Shown here in pieces: positions 6,616 through 13,590 of a stretch of DNA of 18,109 nucleotides (position 1 is the stretch's first letter; each line of letters begins with the position of its first letter). Position numbers and translations under genes: made by a program. A model generated the notes under the pieces. The model saw only the letters and a list, made by a program, of their open reading frames with translations. It ran no database searches and had not been told where the DNA came from. Location of the stretch: the NCBI GenBank assembly GCA_018816585.1, contig JAHIVQ010000089.1, positions 1 through 18,109 of the forward strand. Reading direction: 5' to 3'. The stretch comes from Nanobdellota archaeon (lineage in GTDB: Archaea > Nanobdellota > Nanobdellia > SCGC-AAA011-G17 > JAFCDX01).

Positions 6616-6927
6616 TTAAACACATGCTCCGTCTACACAGCCACTGTTACAATATTCTATATTAGATTTCCATCCTTCTAGAACATCTGAATCACAGCTA
6701 TATTCCTTCAACTGATTCTCTGCTGAAGAGCAATAATCTGTCATTTCAAACGCATTGCCTGATGTATCTGTTCCTGTAATTGTTCCTTTTATGAAATTAC
6801 TTCCACTATCACTGTCACTACAAGCTCTCTTGAAGGTATTTCCTACTGTAGTAATATTGCTAGAAAAAGCAACTACTAAGACGAGCAAGACTACGAGTCC
6901 TACTATTACCATATCTTTTTTATCCAT
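6616..6927 (-). CDS. Cys-rich secreted or membrane-anchored protein, paralogue 1
   Basis: This 103-aa protein starts MDKKDMVIVGLVVLLVLVVA, a hydrophobic signal or N-terminal anchor. A small extracellular domain follows, with six Cys in the order C...YC...YSC...YC..GC..GACV. The ending CNSGCVDGACV is a motif I associate with secreted DPANN proteins, probably disulphide-bonded. The function is unknown; a surface or host-contact role is a guess. ATG 6927 is preferred over the in-frame TTG nine bases upstream because a TATA box at 6958-6965 puts transcription start just before it. The first 89 bases of gene plus leader are identical to those of the next gene (paralogue 2), while the mature domains have diverged. 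This is a recent tandem duplication, or gene conversion limited to the 5' end. Confidence 0.8.
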   Translation of the reverse strand: MDKKDMVIVGLVVLLVLVVAFSSNITTVGNTFKRACSDSDSGSNFIKGTITGTDTSGNAFEMTDYCSSAENQLKEYSCDSDVLEGWKSNIEYCNSGCVDGACV

Positions 6928-6950
6928 AGTTATCAATTAATATTATTAAT
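6862..6950. repeat. 89-bp perfect direct repeat, copy 1 (signal peptide and leader)
   Basis: Bases 6862-6950 equal 7283-7371 exactly, an offset of 421. The repeat covers the signal-anchor codons and the leader of paralogue 1. Similarity continues weakly through the TATA region to about 6990. Confidence 0.92.
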
Positions 6951-6957
6951 AATTAGA

Positions 6958-6965
6958 ATATAAAT
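6958..6965 (-). promoter_or_regulatory. TATA box of Cys-rich paralogue 1
   Basis: The minus strand reads ATTTATAT, centred about 34 bases before the ATG at 6927, giving a leader of some 8 bases. The paralogue at 7348 has the same spacing. Confidence 0.5.
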
Positions 6966-7009
6966 CTTTCTATACTAAAAAATAAAGAAAATAAAGAAAA
7001 AAAATTTGT

Positions 7010-7348
7010 TTATCTAGTACATGCTCCATCTACACAAGTACTTCCTGGGTTGCTAATACCACAATCTATTTCAAGTCTTTCCCAACCAGGAGCACCCTGA
7101 CCTACATTACATCTATATTCTATTACTTTAGTGTTATCTGCTGAACAAAATTCTGTTTTTGTATAAGCTCCAGTATTATCACTACCTATAATTCCTCCTT
7201 TTACATAGATGTCATTACCATCATCACCAACATTCTGGCAAGGATAGTCTGTAACTTTTCCAGTTGTTTCTATATTTCCAAAAGAAAAAGCAACTACTAA
7301 GACGAGCAAGACTACGAGTCCTACTATTACCATATCTTTTTTATCCAT
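7010..7348 (-). CDS. Cys-rich secreted or membrane-anchored protein, paralogue 2
   Basis: This 112-aa protein has the same N-terminal anchor as its neighbour (MDKKDMVIVGLVVLLVLVVA) and the same mature layout: YPCQN, GGIIGSDNTG, TEFCSADN, EYRCNVGQ, DCGISN and TCVDGACTR. It is divergent in sequence but keeps the six Cys. It starts at ATG 7348 for the same reason as paralogue 1, with a TATA box at 7379-7386. A T-rich minus-strand tract at 6970-7008 ends it and overlaps the next promoter. The product is likely a small disulphide-stabilised surface protein of unknown role. Confidence 0.8.
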   Translation of the reverse strand: MDKKDMVIVGLVVLLVLVVAFSFGNIETTGKVTDYPCQNVGDDGNDIYVKGGIIGSDNTGAYTKTEFCSADNTKVIEYRCNVGQGAPGWERLEIDCGISNPGSTCVDGACTR

Positions 7349-7371
7349 AGTTATCAATTAATATTATTAAT
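7283..7371. repeat. 89-bp perfect direct repeat, copy 2 (signal peptide and leader)
   Basis: This is the exact partner of 6862-6950. Identity starts inside codon 22 or so of the CDS and ends in the leader, 23 bases before the start codon. Confidence 0.92.
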
Positions 7372-7378
7372 TAAGACA

Positions 7379-7386
7379 TTATAAAC
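7379..7386 (-). promoter_or_regulatory. TATA box of Cys-rich paralogue 2
   Basis: GTTTATAA on the minus strand, centred about 35 bases before ATG 7348, as in paralogue 1. Confidence 0.5.
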
Positions 7387-7444
7387 TTTTCTATATTGAA
7401 AAAAAATAAAAAAAGAAATTATCAGCATATTAAAAAAATATTTA

Positions 7445-7642
7445 CTAGAACTTTTTATGTTTCTGGTAACATTCTTTACAATAAACTGGTCTTGGGTTGC
7501 CTTCAGCATCTGCACTAGGCTTGAAAGGAACTTCACATTCCTTGCCACAATCAGCACAAACTGCTTTATGCATTTCCCTTGGTCCAAAATCTCTTCTGAA
7601 ACCGTCTCTTCTTGGTCCAGAACGACTTCTTTCATGTTCCAT
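7445..7642 (-). CDS. Small zinc-ribbon protein (CxxC-x22-CxxC), 65 aa
   Basis: An Arg-rich disordered N-terminus (about 1-25) precedes HKAVCADCGKECEVPFKP and PVYCKECYQKH. The two CxxC knuckles (Cys29/32 and Cys55/58) should bind one zinc ion. The protein resembles the small CxxC-x17-CxxC zinc-ribbon proteins (TIGR04272-type) found in CPR bacteria and DPANN archaea, with five more residues in the loop (SADAEGN). A basic, Arg-rich tail plus ribbon suggests nucleic-acid or ribosome binding, which is inference. ATG 7642 is chosen because GGTGA at 7651-7655 gives a Shine-Dalgarno nine bases ahead; GTG 7651 is the alternative. A 16-base perfect palindrome lies 25 bases upstream. A T-rich minus-strand tract at 7397-7412 ends the gene. 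Confidence 0.8.
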   Translation of the reverse strand: MEHERSRSGPRRDGFRRDFGPREMHKAVCADCGKECEVPFKPSADAEGNPRPVYCKECYQKHKKF

Positions 7643-7666
7643 TTGTTGCACTCACCTTTTCCTAAA

Positions 7667-7682
7667 TATACCTTAAGGTATA
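7667..7682. promoter_or_regulatory. 16-bp perfect palindrome upstream of the zinc-ribbon gene
   Basis: TATACCTTAAGGTATA reads the same on both strands. It sits between the zinc-ribbon start and the divergent membrane-protein promoter, partly overlapping a TATA-like box (7663-7670). It could be an operator for a dimeric regulator, but chance in AT-rich DNA is not excluded. Confidence 0.35.
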
Positions 7683-7731
7683 CTAATTAGATGAATTATA
7701 ATGAATATATAAAACTTATTAATTATAAAAA

Positions 7732-7739
7732 TTTAAATA
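7732..7739 (+). promoter_or_regulatory. TATA box of the polytopic membrane protein gene
   Basis: TTTAAATA lies 26 bases before the ATG at 7762, so the mRNA is leaderless. Confidence 0.65.
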
Positions 7740-7761
7740 GGTAAGAGTTTGTATTTACTTT

Positions 7762-8733
7762 ATGAGAAGGTATTCAGATAGTGTAAGTATTGAGTTTTTG
7801 ATAAAAACAATAGCCAAGAATTTGCAATATATCTTTCTTATTCTTGGTACTCTAAATTTACTAAATATAATAGATTTTAACCTTAATCCAAAACATTTTC
7901 CAACACTAACAATAAGCTCAGAAATATCAAAAATTGTTTCTTACACTTATAATCCAATATTCATATATGGACATTATTTTTATGTGTTCTTTTCAATAAT
8001 AAAAGGATTTGCACTTGGATTTTTTGAAACTATAAAAACTAATTGGATAACTGGAGCTATAATTTGTATTCTAATAGTAAATATCTGGTTATTATATAAT
8101 AAAGTAAGCTTTAGTTATGGAAAAAGTTTATGGAAAATTGAAGGTATTCTTGGAAAATTATCAAAATCAATATGGGAAGAATCTAATCTTTTAGAAAGAG
8201 GATTATGGATGATTTTCTTTATTGATCTAATGGTATTAATAACAACACCAGGTAGATTAGATATATTATTTTTGTTAATAATTTATTTGTTAATACTAAG
8301 TGTTAAATTTTTGCCTTGGATTACACATATACTAATTAATTTAATGGATAGATTAGAAAGTACAATACTTTATAATAAAAAGGTCTTATTTGCAGTCACA
8401 TTTATTGATATTATCCTAATATATTTTGATTCTCAGAATTTGTTTACATTATTCTTAATAATTTTAGTATATAATGGTGTAGCAATGCTTATTCTTAGAT
8501 TACTAAAAGAAGCAAGAAGATTGTATGATTATGCATTTTACATATTTAATCTTGGAATGATAATATTCTTCTTCAGTCTTATTTTAATATATTTCATTGC
8601 CTTTGGTTTTATCTCCTTGATACAAAGTCCAATTATTGCATTTTATTATTATAAAAATAAGAAATTTTTACCTGAAAATATTATAGAAATAATAAATATT
8701 ATTTTGTTAGTGATATTATTCGTCTTGTTCTAA
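7762..8733 (+). CDS. Polytopic membrane protein of unknown function, 323 aa
   Basis: The protein is very hydrophobic, with about seven or eight predicted membrane segments, near residues 20-40, 75-115 (probably two), 148-185 (two), 208-245 (two), 258-290 and 308-323. A charged stretch (GKSLWKIEGILGKLSKSIWE) forms a cytoplasmic loop between the early and middle helices. I see no transporter, protease or glycosyltransferase motif and cannot name a family. The start is set by the TATA box 26 bases upstream. It is convergent with gatD, and the last 18 bases of the two genes overlap. It has no same-strand neighbour, so context gives no hint. Confidence 0.75.
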   Translation: MRRYSDSVSIEFLIKTIAKNLQYIFLILGTLNLLNIIDFNLNPKHFPTLTISSEISKIVSYTYNPIFIYGHYFYVFFSIIKGFALGFFETIKTNWITGAIICILIVNIWLLYNKVSFSYGKSLWKIEGILGKLSKSIWEESNLLERGLWMIFFIDLMVLITTPGRLDILFLLIIYLLILSVKFLPWITHILINLMDRLESTILYNKKVLFAVTFIDIILIYFDSQNLFTLFLIILVYNGVAMLILRLLKEARRLYDYAFYIFNLGMIIFFFSLILIYFIAFGFISLIQSPIIAFYYYKNKKFLPENIIEIINIILLVILFVLF

Positions 8734-9981
8734 GAACTTTTCTTCGTAAATGTTTCTCTCAGAAATTTCATTCCTCAAATTCTTTGTTATTAGTTCCTTA
8801 ACTTCATTTTTTTTATAATTCCCTAATAGCCAAGCTAGTTTTATATAAGCAGTTTCTGTAATCATATCATCTCCAGAAATTACACCAAGTTTTAGTAATT
8901 CACGACCAGTAGAATAAACATTCAGGTTTACACTGCCAAAAATGCATTGTGAAGTCATTATTACAATTGTTCCAGATTTAATTAGACTTTTTAAAGAATT
9001 CATAATATTTTTATCTGTAGTTATATGACCTAAACCTGTTCCTTCTAATATCAATCCTTTATAACCTTTAAATGAGTCTATTTGTTTTTTGTTAATATTA
9101 GGATAAAACTTTAGTATTCCTACTTTTTCTTCAAATTTATCTTTTAATTTTAATTTTCCCTGCTTTTCATGTAATTTTGTTAATTCAGAAATTTCCCCAT
9201 TTCTATTTATTTTTGCAATAACATTTGCATTAACTGCCTTAAAAGCATCTCTTCTTGATGTGTGCATTTTTCTTGTCTTGCATGCTGGAAGTATTGAACA
9301 AAGATCATCTGAACTGGAATTGTGCATGCATATTGCAACACCAGCAAAATCAGTCTGAGCTATGAATTTTGAAGCGCATAATAAATTAAGGAATGCATCA
9401 CTAGAACCACGATCAGAGCTTCTTTGAGCTCCAACTAGAATAACAGGAATATGCAGATCTTCAAGCATAAAAGCTAGAGCACTTGCAGTATAATGTAAAG
9501 TATCAGTTCCATGAGTTAAAATAATACCATCAACCTTATTTGCATTATTATAAATCTCATGAGCTATTTTTTTATAATGTGAGAAATCCATATTTTCTGA
9601 AAAGATATTAAATAATAATTTTGACTTTATATTAACAATATCCTTTAGTTCGGGAAACATATCAATTAATTCTTCTGGTTCAAATTTAGCACTTACACCA
9701 CCTGTTTTATAATCAACACGCGACGCCAGCGTACCGCCAGTATGTAAAATCAAAATATTCTTCAAATTTTTATTATCTTTTATTTTTGAAACAGATTTTT
9801 CTTTTTTTTCTAGTTTTTTTAATAGATTTATTTTTTTAATTTTTTTTCTATCAATTCCAATATTATAACCATTATCTAATTTTAAAACAAGCTTGTCTGA
9901 AGAAGGCATCATTGTTCCTTTAATGGTTTCAGAATTAGTAATCACTTCTATTATATCACCTTCTTTTATATTTTCTGGCAT
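8716..9981 (-). CDS. gatD: Glu-tRNA(Gln) amidotransferase subunit D (asparaginase-like)
   Basis: GatD frees ammonia from an amide donor and channels it to GatE for Gln-tRNA(Gln) synthesis. Numbered from ATG 9981 (421 aa), residues 1-60 form the N-terminal beta-barrel domain (KEGDIIEVITNSETIKGTMM). The asparaginase-type core follows: ILHTGGTLASR (Thr81, Thr84), LTHGTDTLHYTASALAF (Thr159, Asp160), LVGAQRSSDRGSSDAF and KMHTSRRDAFKA (Lys238). These supply the two catalytic Thr, the Asp and the Lys of GatD. The length is normal for the family. ATG 9981 is preferred over TTG 9990, which lies closer to the promoter (TTATTTAATT at 10001-10010, 25 bases before the ATG). The partner gatE is 2.2 kb away on the same strand, not in one operon. 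The pair is diagnostic for Archaea. The start is divergent from ftsZ. Confidence 0.94.
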   Translation of the reverse strand: MPENIKEGDIIEVITNSETIKGTMMPSSDKLVLKLDNGYNIGIDRKKIKKINLLKKLEKKEKSVSKIKDNKNLKNILILHTGGTLASRVDYKTGGVSAKFEPEELIDMFPELKDIVNIKSKLLFNIFSENMDFSHYKKIAHEIYNNANKVDGIILTHGTDTLHYTASALAFMLEDLHIPVILVGAQRSSDRGSSDAFLNLLCASKFIAQTDFAGVAICMHNSSSDDLCSILPACKTRKMHTSRRDAFKAVNANVIAKINRNGEISELTKLHEKQGKLKLKDKFEEKVGILKFYPNINKKQIDSFKGYKGLILEGTGLGHITTDKNIMNSLKSLIKSGTIVIMTSQCIFGSVNLNVYSTGRELLKLGVISGDDMITETAYIKLAWLLGNYKKNEVKELITKNLRNEISERNIYEEKFLEQDE

Positions 9982-10218
9982 TCTAAGCAAAAAAAAGGAT
10001 AATTAAATAATATTTATATACTACAATATATATATTGCATTTGAATAATCTTTAAATATTCATTCTTTATACATAGTTATTGAGTTAAAAAGTTTAGAAT
10101 TAGTTTGAGTTGAGTTTTGAGTTCTAGTAAGATAGTAAACTAAACTTATATATAAAGTTTATTATACTGTAAAATATATATTCCAAGGATAAAAAAAACA
10201 AAGGGGGAGATAAGAAAA
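9982..10218. other. Divergent gatD/ftsZ intergenic region, 237 bases
   Basis: The region is very AT-rich, with gatD promoter candidates at 10001-10020. From 10081 to 10127 GAGTT recurs five times (as TTGAGTT near-repeats), with no function I can assign. A second TATA region stands at 10145-10157 in a near-palindrome (AAACTT...AAGTTT), which fits transcription start near 10175 for ftsZ and a leader of about 40 bases. Another AT-box (10171-10181) is also possible. No ORF or RNA gene is seen. Confidence 0.5.
10203..10209 (+). promoter_or_regulatory. Strong Shine-Dalgarno of ftsZ
   Basis: GGGGGAG ends nine bases before the ATG at 10219. It is the strongest ribosome-binding site in the window, where most genes appear leaderless, and it decides the start against ATG 10231. 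Confidence 0.75.
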
Positions 10219-11307
10219 ATGGAATTTATAATGCAAACAGCCTTAGAAAAGGCAAAAGAGAGTCAGTTCAACGACACAGATCTTAAAATAGGTCAGGCAA
10301 ACATAAAAGTCTTTGGTGTTGGTGGTGGCGGTGGTAATGCTGCTAGCTGGTTACATAAAAAAGGGATAAAAGGTGCTGATATTATTATTTGTAATACAGA
10401 TAAACAACATTTAGATATTAGTTCAGCAGATAAAAAAATTCTTATTGGTAAAGATTTAACAAGAGGATTAGGATGCGGTGGTTTCTTGGAAAAAGGAAGA
10501 GAAGCTGCACGTGAAAGTGTTCAAGAATTAAAGAATTCTTTACAAGATGCTGATATGGTTTTCATATGCGCTGGTATGGGTGGAGGAACAGGAACAGGAG
10601 CTGCCCCAGTTATTGCAAGACTTGCAAAAGAAGCTGGTGCTATAGTTATTGGTACTGTTACAATGCCTTTTGATATTGAAAGAGCAAGAATAGAAAAGGC
10701 AGAATTCGGATTGCAGCAATTAAGAGAAGAATCTGATACTGTTATTGTAATAGATAACAATAGATTAGTTCAGATTGCTGGAAACTTACCTATACAACAG
10801 GCTTTCGCAGTTGCAAATGAATTAATTGCAACAATGATTAAAGGTATAGTAGAAACTATTGCACTGCCTTCATTGGTTAACTTAGATTATGCTGATGTAA
10901 AGGCAATTATGGCAAACGGAGATGTATCTGTTATTGGTGTAGGAGAATCTGCATCAGAAAACAGAGTTGAAGAGGCAACAAGAAGAGCCTTGACAAATCC
11001 ACTATTAGAAGTTGATTACCATGGTGCAAGCGGGGCACTTATCCACATTACTGGTGGAAATGATTTATTATTAGATGAAGTAACAAAAATAGGTGATTTA
11101 GTAACAGCATCACTTGATATGGACGCAAATGTAATCTGGGGATCCAGAATAGAAGAAGGAATGACAGGAAAACTAAGGGTAATGACAATTATAACAGGTG
11201 TAAAATCCCCATATGTCTTAGGAAAGACAACTCAAAGGTCTGTAGAAAGCAATGCCCAAAGAATGAGTAAAGAATTGGGTATTGATATATTGTCAAACAG
11301 GCACTAA
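10219..11307 (+). CDS. ftsZ: Cell division protein FtsZ, archaeal type
   Basis: FtsZ is a tubulin-like GTPase that polymerises into the mid-cell division ring. The 362-aa product has the N-terminal GTP-binding loop (VFGVGGGGGNAASW), the tubulin signature GMGGGTGTGAAPVIA (Gly121-Gly127), the switch segment TMPFDIERARIEKAEFGL and the T7 catalytic loop NLDYADVKAIM (Asn221, Asp223, Asp226). A full C-terminal domain follows. It ends shortly after the fold (MSKELGIDILSNRH) with no long linker or bacterial-type C-terminal peptide, like archaeal FtsZ1 proteins. GC is higher than in the flanking genes, as expected for an expressed gene. It is monocistronic, with its own leadered promoter and a hairpin terminator 36 bases after the stop. 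Confidence 0.97.
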   Translation: MEFIMQTALEKAKESQFNDTDLKIGQANIKVFGVGGGGGNAASWLHKKGIKGADIIICNTDKQHLDISSADKKILIGKDLTRGLGCGGFLEKGREAARESVQELKNSLQDADMVFICAGMGGGTGTGAAPVIARLAKEAGAIVIGTVTMPFDIERARIEKAEFGLQQLREESDTVIVIDNNRLVQIAGNLPIQQAFAVANELIATMIKGIVETIALPSLVNLDYADVKAIMANGDVSVIGVGESASENRVEEATRRALTNPLLEVDYHGASGALIHITGGNDLLLDEVTKIGDLVTASLDMDANVIWGSRIEEGMTGKLRVMTIITGVKSPYVLGKTTQRSVESNAQRMSKELGIDILSNRH

Positions 11308-11342
11308 AAGACTAACCCCCTTTATTGCCTTTGACTACTCTT

Positions 11343-11381
11343 GCTAATGCCTAAATGGGCATTAGCCTTTTTCTTTTTTTT
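11343..11381 (+). terminator. Hairpin plus T-tract terminator of ftsZ
   Basis: A perfect 9-bp stem (GCTAATGCC at 11343-11351, GGCATTAGC at 11358-11366) with a 6-base loop is followed by a T-rich run to 11381. This looks like a bacterial intrinsic terminator. In Archaea the T-tract alone would usually suffice. Confidence 0.75.
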
Positions 11382-11688
11382 AAAATTTAATTAGAAATTC
11401 TTCTATATTTTTCCTTAATCCTTTTAGATCATTATCATTAAAGTGTGTCTGGAGTAACAATGCTAATCCACTAATCACATTTTTAATATTTTTAATATCC
11501 AGATCATAATTTTAAGAAATCTCTTTGATACTCTTGCCCTCAATGATCTCTGCAAAAACTCTTGATAGTGGGTATCTTGTTCCTTTAAGAACTGGCTCTC
11601 CTCCTCTTATGTCTGGGCTTATATCAATAGAATTCTTAAGTTGATAAATTGCATCTAAAATAATTTGCTGATCTTCAGTATAATCCAC
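11380..11688 (-). pseudogene. DUF433 family antitoxin-like protein, interrupted by one TAA
   Basis: Read from GTG 11688, the frame gives IDISPDIRGGEPVLKGTRYP and RVFAEIIEGKSIKEIS. A TAA stop (11512-11514) follows, and the same frame then continues with NYDLDIKNIKNVISGLALLL through 43 more codons to a TAA at 11380-11382. DUF433 proteins (small wHTH-like, often VapB-type antitoxins of the PIN/Mut7-C group) have the pattern I-P-I-GG-P-GTR...EI...Y. The stop falls where they commonly have Glu or Lys, so a single-base change (GAA or AAA to TAA) explains it. No frame shift is present. A TATA-like box at 11707-11714 sits 24 bases before the GTG. Without its C-terminal half it is probably dead, or was read through; a consensus error in the assembly is also possible. 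No toxin partner is adjacent. The 3' end abuts the ftsZ terminator T-tract. Confidence 0.75.
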
Positions 11689-11732
11689 ATTATATAATAA
11701 TTAACATTTTTAAAAACCTTTCTATTTAATAA

Positions 11733-12740
11733 TTAGAACTTAAACAGATATTCTTTTATTGCTCTTGCTTTTCTCTCTGTAATTCCTTTACTTTTTAATT
11801 CTTCTTCATTAGAAAGCATTAATTCTTTTAGTGTTGTAAATTCAGATACAATCAGATCAATATTATCATTTGATAAAATAGGTATGTTTTTCAGTATTCT
11901 ATAACCTCTTGGTACAACAGGAGCATCATTTTTCCTGAATTTCATAAATATCTTGAACAAATTTTCTTTTTCAAGAGTTTCATCATATTCTAATTTTTCA
12001 AGTTCTTTAAGAATTGAATCAAAATCAAAATATTCAGAATAATCCTTTATCATTAAAGAGATTTCACTATTAATAAAGTGCATTCCTTCTTTTAATTGCA
12101 GTTCAACTAGTCTTCCTTCTTTTCCCAATTCAAGAAGATAAGTACTTAATATTTCAGCAACAAACTCTATTATCTTCTTTCTTTGGAATATCATTATAAT
12201 ATCTTCAATTGTAATTAACCCAAGAATTTCAGAAACATCAAACTTCTTTATTAATTCCTGGAATATTTCCTCGTGTTTTTCAAGGGATTTAAGTGCTTCC
12301 CCTGTTCTTGTAAATAATTCATTTAAACTTCCAAGGCTTAATTTTCTGTTCTTATAGTATATTGTTGCAATTTTAGTTTTTTCAGATACAGCTACTGTAA
12401 GTATTTCAAACTCTTTTGCTGTTCTTTCAGCAGCTTGATGCCTTGTTCCTGTTTCAGAACTTGATACTTTCTTAATATTCGGTGTTAAAAGAACATTAGC
12501 ATAAAGTATTCTTTCAAAATTATCATCAATTATTATTGCACCATCAAGCTTGGCAAGCTCTGCAAGTTTTTCTTCTGTAAGCTTTGCATCTATCTTAAAA
12601 CCACCTGCATATATATCTTTTATTTTCTTAGGATCCATAAAAACAAATAATGCCCCTCGGCCTGCTTTTGTAATCTTATCTATAGAATTTCTTAAAGCTC
12701 CACCATATGCAAATATCCTGAGTACTTCTTTTCTGTCCAT
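11733..12740 (-). CDS. disA: Diadenylate cyclase DisA (DNA integrity scanning protein)
   Basis: DisA condenses two ATP into c-di-AMP in an octameric DAC domain and, through a C-terminal helix-hairpin-helix, senses branched DNA. The 335-aa product matches this layout. The DAC domain is at about 1-140 with LDGAIIID (Asp66-Ala68) and SSETGTRHQAAERTA. An all-helical linker spans about 145-280, and a HhH-like end lies at about 285-335 (NIPILSNDNIDLIVSEF, LKSKGITERKARAIKEYL). The usual RHR is RHQ here (Arg100, His101, Gln102), a change next to the ATP-contact motif. This three-domain DisA is a bacterial (Firmicutes, Actinobacteria, Thermotoga) enzyme, whereas euryarchaeal cyclases are of the DacZ type, so transfer is likely. 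A TATA box at 12773-12782 lies 37 bases ahead of the ATG. It is 50 bases downstream of the SIMPL gene on the same strand. c-di-AMP could act on the nearby Kef antiporter, but that is inference. Confidence 0.92.
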   Translation of the reverse strand: MDRKEVLRIFAYGGALRNSIDKITKAGRGALFVFMDPKKIKDIYAGGFKIDAKLTEEKLAELAKLDGAIIIDDNFERILYANVLLTPNIKKVSSSETGTRHQAAERTAKEFEILTVAVSEKTKIATIYYKNRKLSLGSLNELFTRTGEALKSLEKHEEIFQELIKKFDVSEILGLITIEDIIMIFQRKKIIEFVAEILSTYLLELGKEGRLVELQLKEGMHFINSEISLMIKDYSEYFDFDSILKELEKLEYDETLEKENLFKIFMKFRKNDAPVVPRGYRILKNIPILSNDNIDLIVSEFTTLKELMLSNEEELKSKGITERKARAIKEYLFKF

Positions 12741-12772
12741 TTTTAGAAATTACGAATTGCCGATTTTTTGTA

Positions 12773-12782
12773 TTATATAAAT
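12773..12782 (-). promoter_or_regulatory. TATA box of disA
   Basis: The minus strand reads ATTTATATAA, centred 37 bases before ATG 12740, giving a leader of about 10 bases. Confidence 0.5.
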
Positions 12783-12789
12783 CTTTGTA

Positions 12790-13500
12790 TTATTTTAAGT
12801 TATAAACAACATTTACTGTTGCAGAAATATCTAAACTTCTTGGCTGTATATTTGTAGCAACTTGTTTTACTGCTACATCTGAACTCTCTGCTCTGTATAA
12901 TGGATATGGCATATAATTGTAATCAGAAGATGAAACTGAAATTAAAGATCCAATTTTCTTTCCTAAACCAGTTGCAATTGATTCTGCCTTTTTCTTTGCG
13001 TCTTTTGATGCTTCTGCTAGAGCAATAGATTTGTATTCATTATTTTTTGCTGTTGATAATTCAAAATTTATGTAACTAACTAAAGCACCTGAATCAACAG
13101 AAGAATCTATTACCTTACCAATAATACTAAAATCATTTATCTTTATTTTGATATTATTTGAAGCAACATAACCCTTAAGAGTCTGTTTTCCATTATTCCA
13201 GTCATATTCAGGGTAAATATTATAATTTTCTGTCTCTATACTTTTACTATCAATTAAACTAGATAAAGAATCAAGAACTTTTTGTGATATTAAAGCATTA
13301 TCATTCTTTGCTTGATCAGCTGATGTACTTCTTGTTTCTATAGTTAAATAAACAAGAGCTTCATCAGGCATAACTGACATCTGATAATTTCCTGTTGCTG
13401 TCAGTGTCTGACTTGTTCCTTTTATCATGAAAATTCCTATTAAAAAGCCTAGAACTACTAGAATAGCAACAATAATGATTGTAAGATTAAGATTTTTCAT
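12790..13500 (-). CDS. SIMPL domain-containing protein (DUF541), membrane-anchored
   Basis: This 236-aa protein has an N-terminal anchor (LTIIIVAILVVLGFLIGIFM) and a SIMPL domain (about 36-235). Visible markers are ATGNYQMSVMPDEALVYLTI, a central IYPEYDWNNG/KGYVASNNI strand pair, and the Lys/Ala-rich helix EASKDAKKKAESIATGLGKK. The C-terminal strand reads SLDISATVNVVYNLK. The family (oxidative-stress defence protein-like, BP26/OMP28, YggE) forms homo-oligomeric extracytoplasmic assemblies, and its molecular job is poorly defined. It should face outside the membrane. The leaderless start at 13500 is supported by TTTAAATA (13522-13529). It stands upstream of disA on the same strand. Confidence 0.9.
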   Translation of the reverse strand: MKNLNLTIIIVAILVVLGFLIGIFMIKGTSQTLTATGNYQMSVMPDEALVYLTIETRSTSADQAKNDNALISQKVLDSLSSLIDSKSIETENYNIYPEYDWNNGKQTLKGYVASNNIKIKINDFSIIGKVIDSSVDSGALVSYINFELSTAKNNEYKSIALAEASKDAKKKAESIATGLGKKIGSLISVSSSDYNYMPYPLYRAESSDVAVKQVATNIQPRSLDISATVNVVYNLK

Positions 13501-13521
13501 AATTAAATATTATTAATTAGA

Positions 13522-13529
13522 TATTTAAA
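13522..13529 (-). promoter_or_regulatory. TATA box of the SIMPL gene
   Basis: TTTAAATA on the minus strand is centred 25 bases before ATG 13500. The divergent promoter at 13561-13568 serves the next gene. Confidence 0.65.
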
Positions 13530-13560
13530 CGTTTCTAAAAAGAGTATTAAAAACAAAAGA

Positions 13561-13568
13561 TTTTTAAA
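13561..13568 (+). promoter_or_regulatory. TATA box of the secreted coiled-coil protein gene
   Basis: TTTTTAAA is centred 26 bases before the ATG at 13591. It is back to back with the SIMPL promoter. Confidence 0.6.
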
Positions 13569-13590
13569 GCAAATCCATAGAATAACGAAA

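Noticed and set aside
7354..7635. Minus-strand 93-codon frame over the zinc-ribbon gene
   Set aside because: It is a shifted frame of the zinc-ribbon gene and has no start signal.
10082..10130. GAGTT repeats upstream of ftsZ as regulator sites
   Set aside because: Spacing is irregular and copies are short, so I could not separate them from chance in AT-rich DNA.
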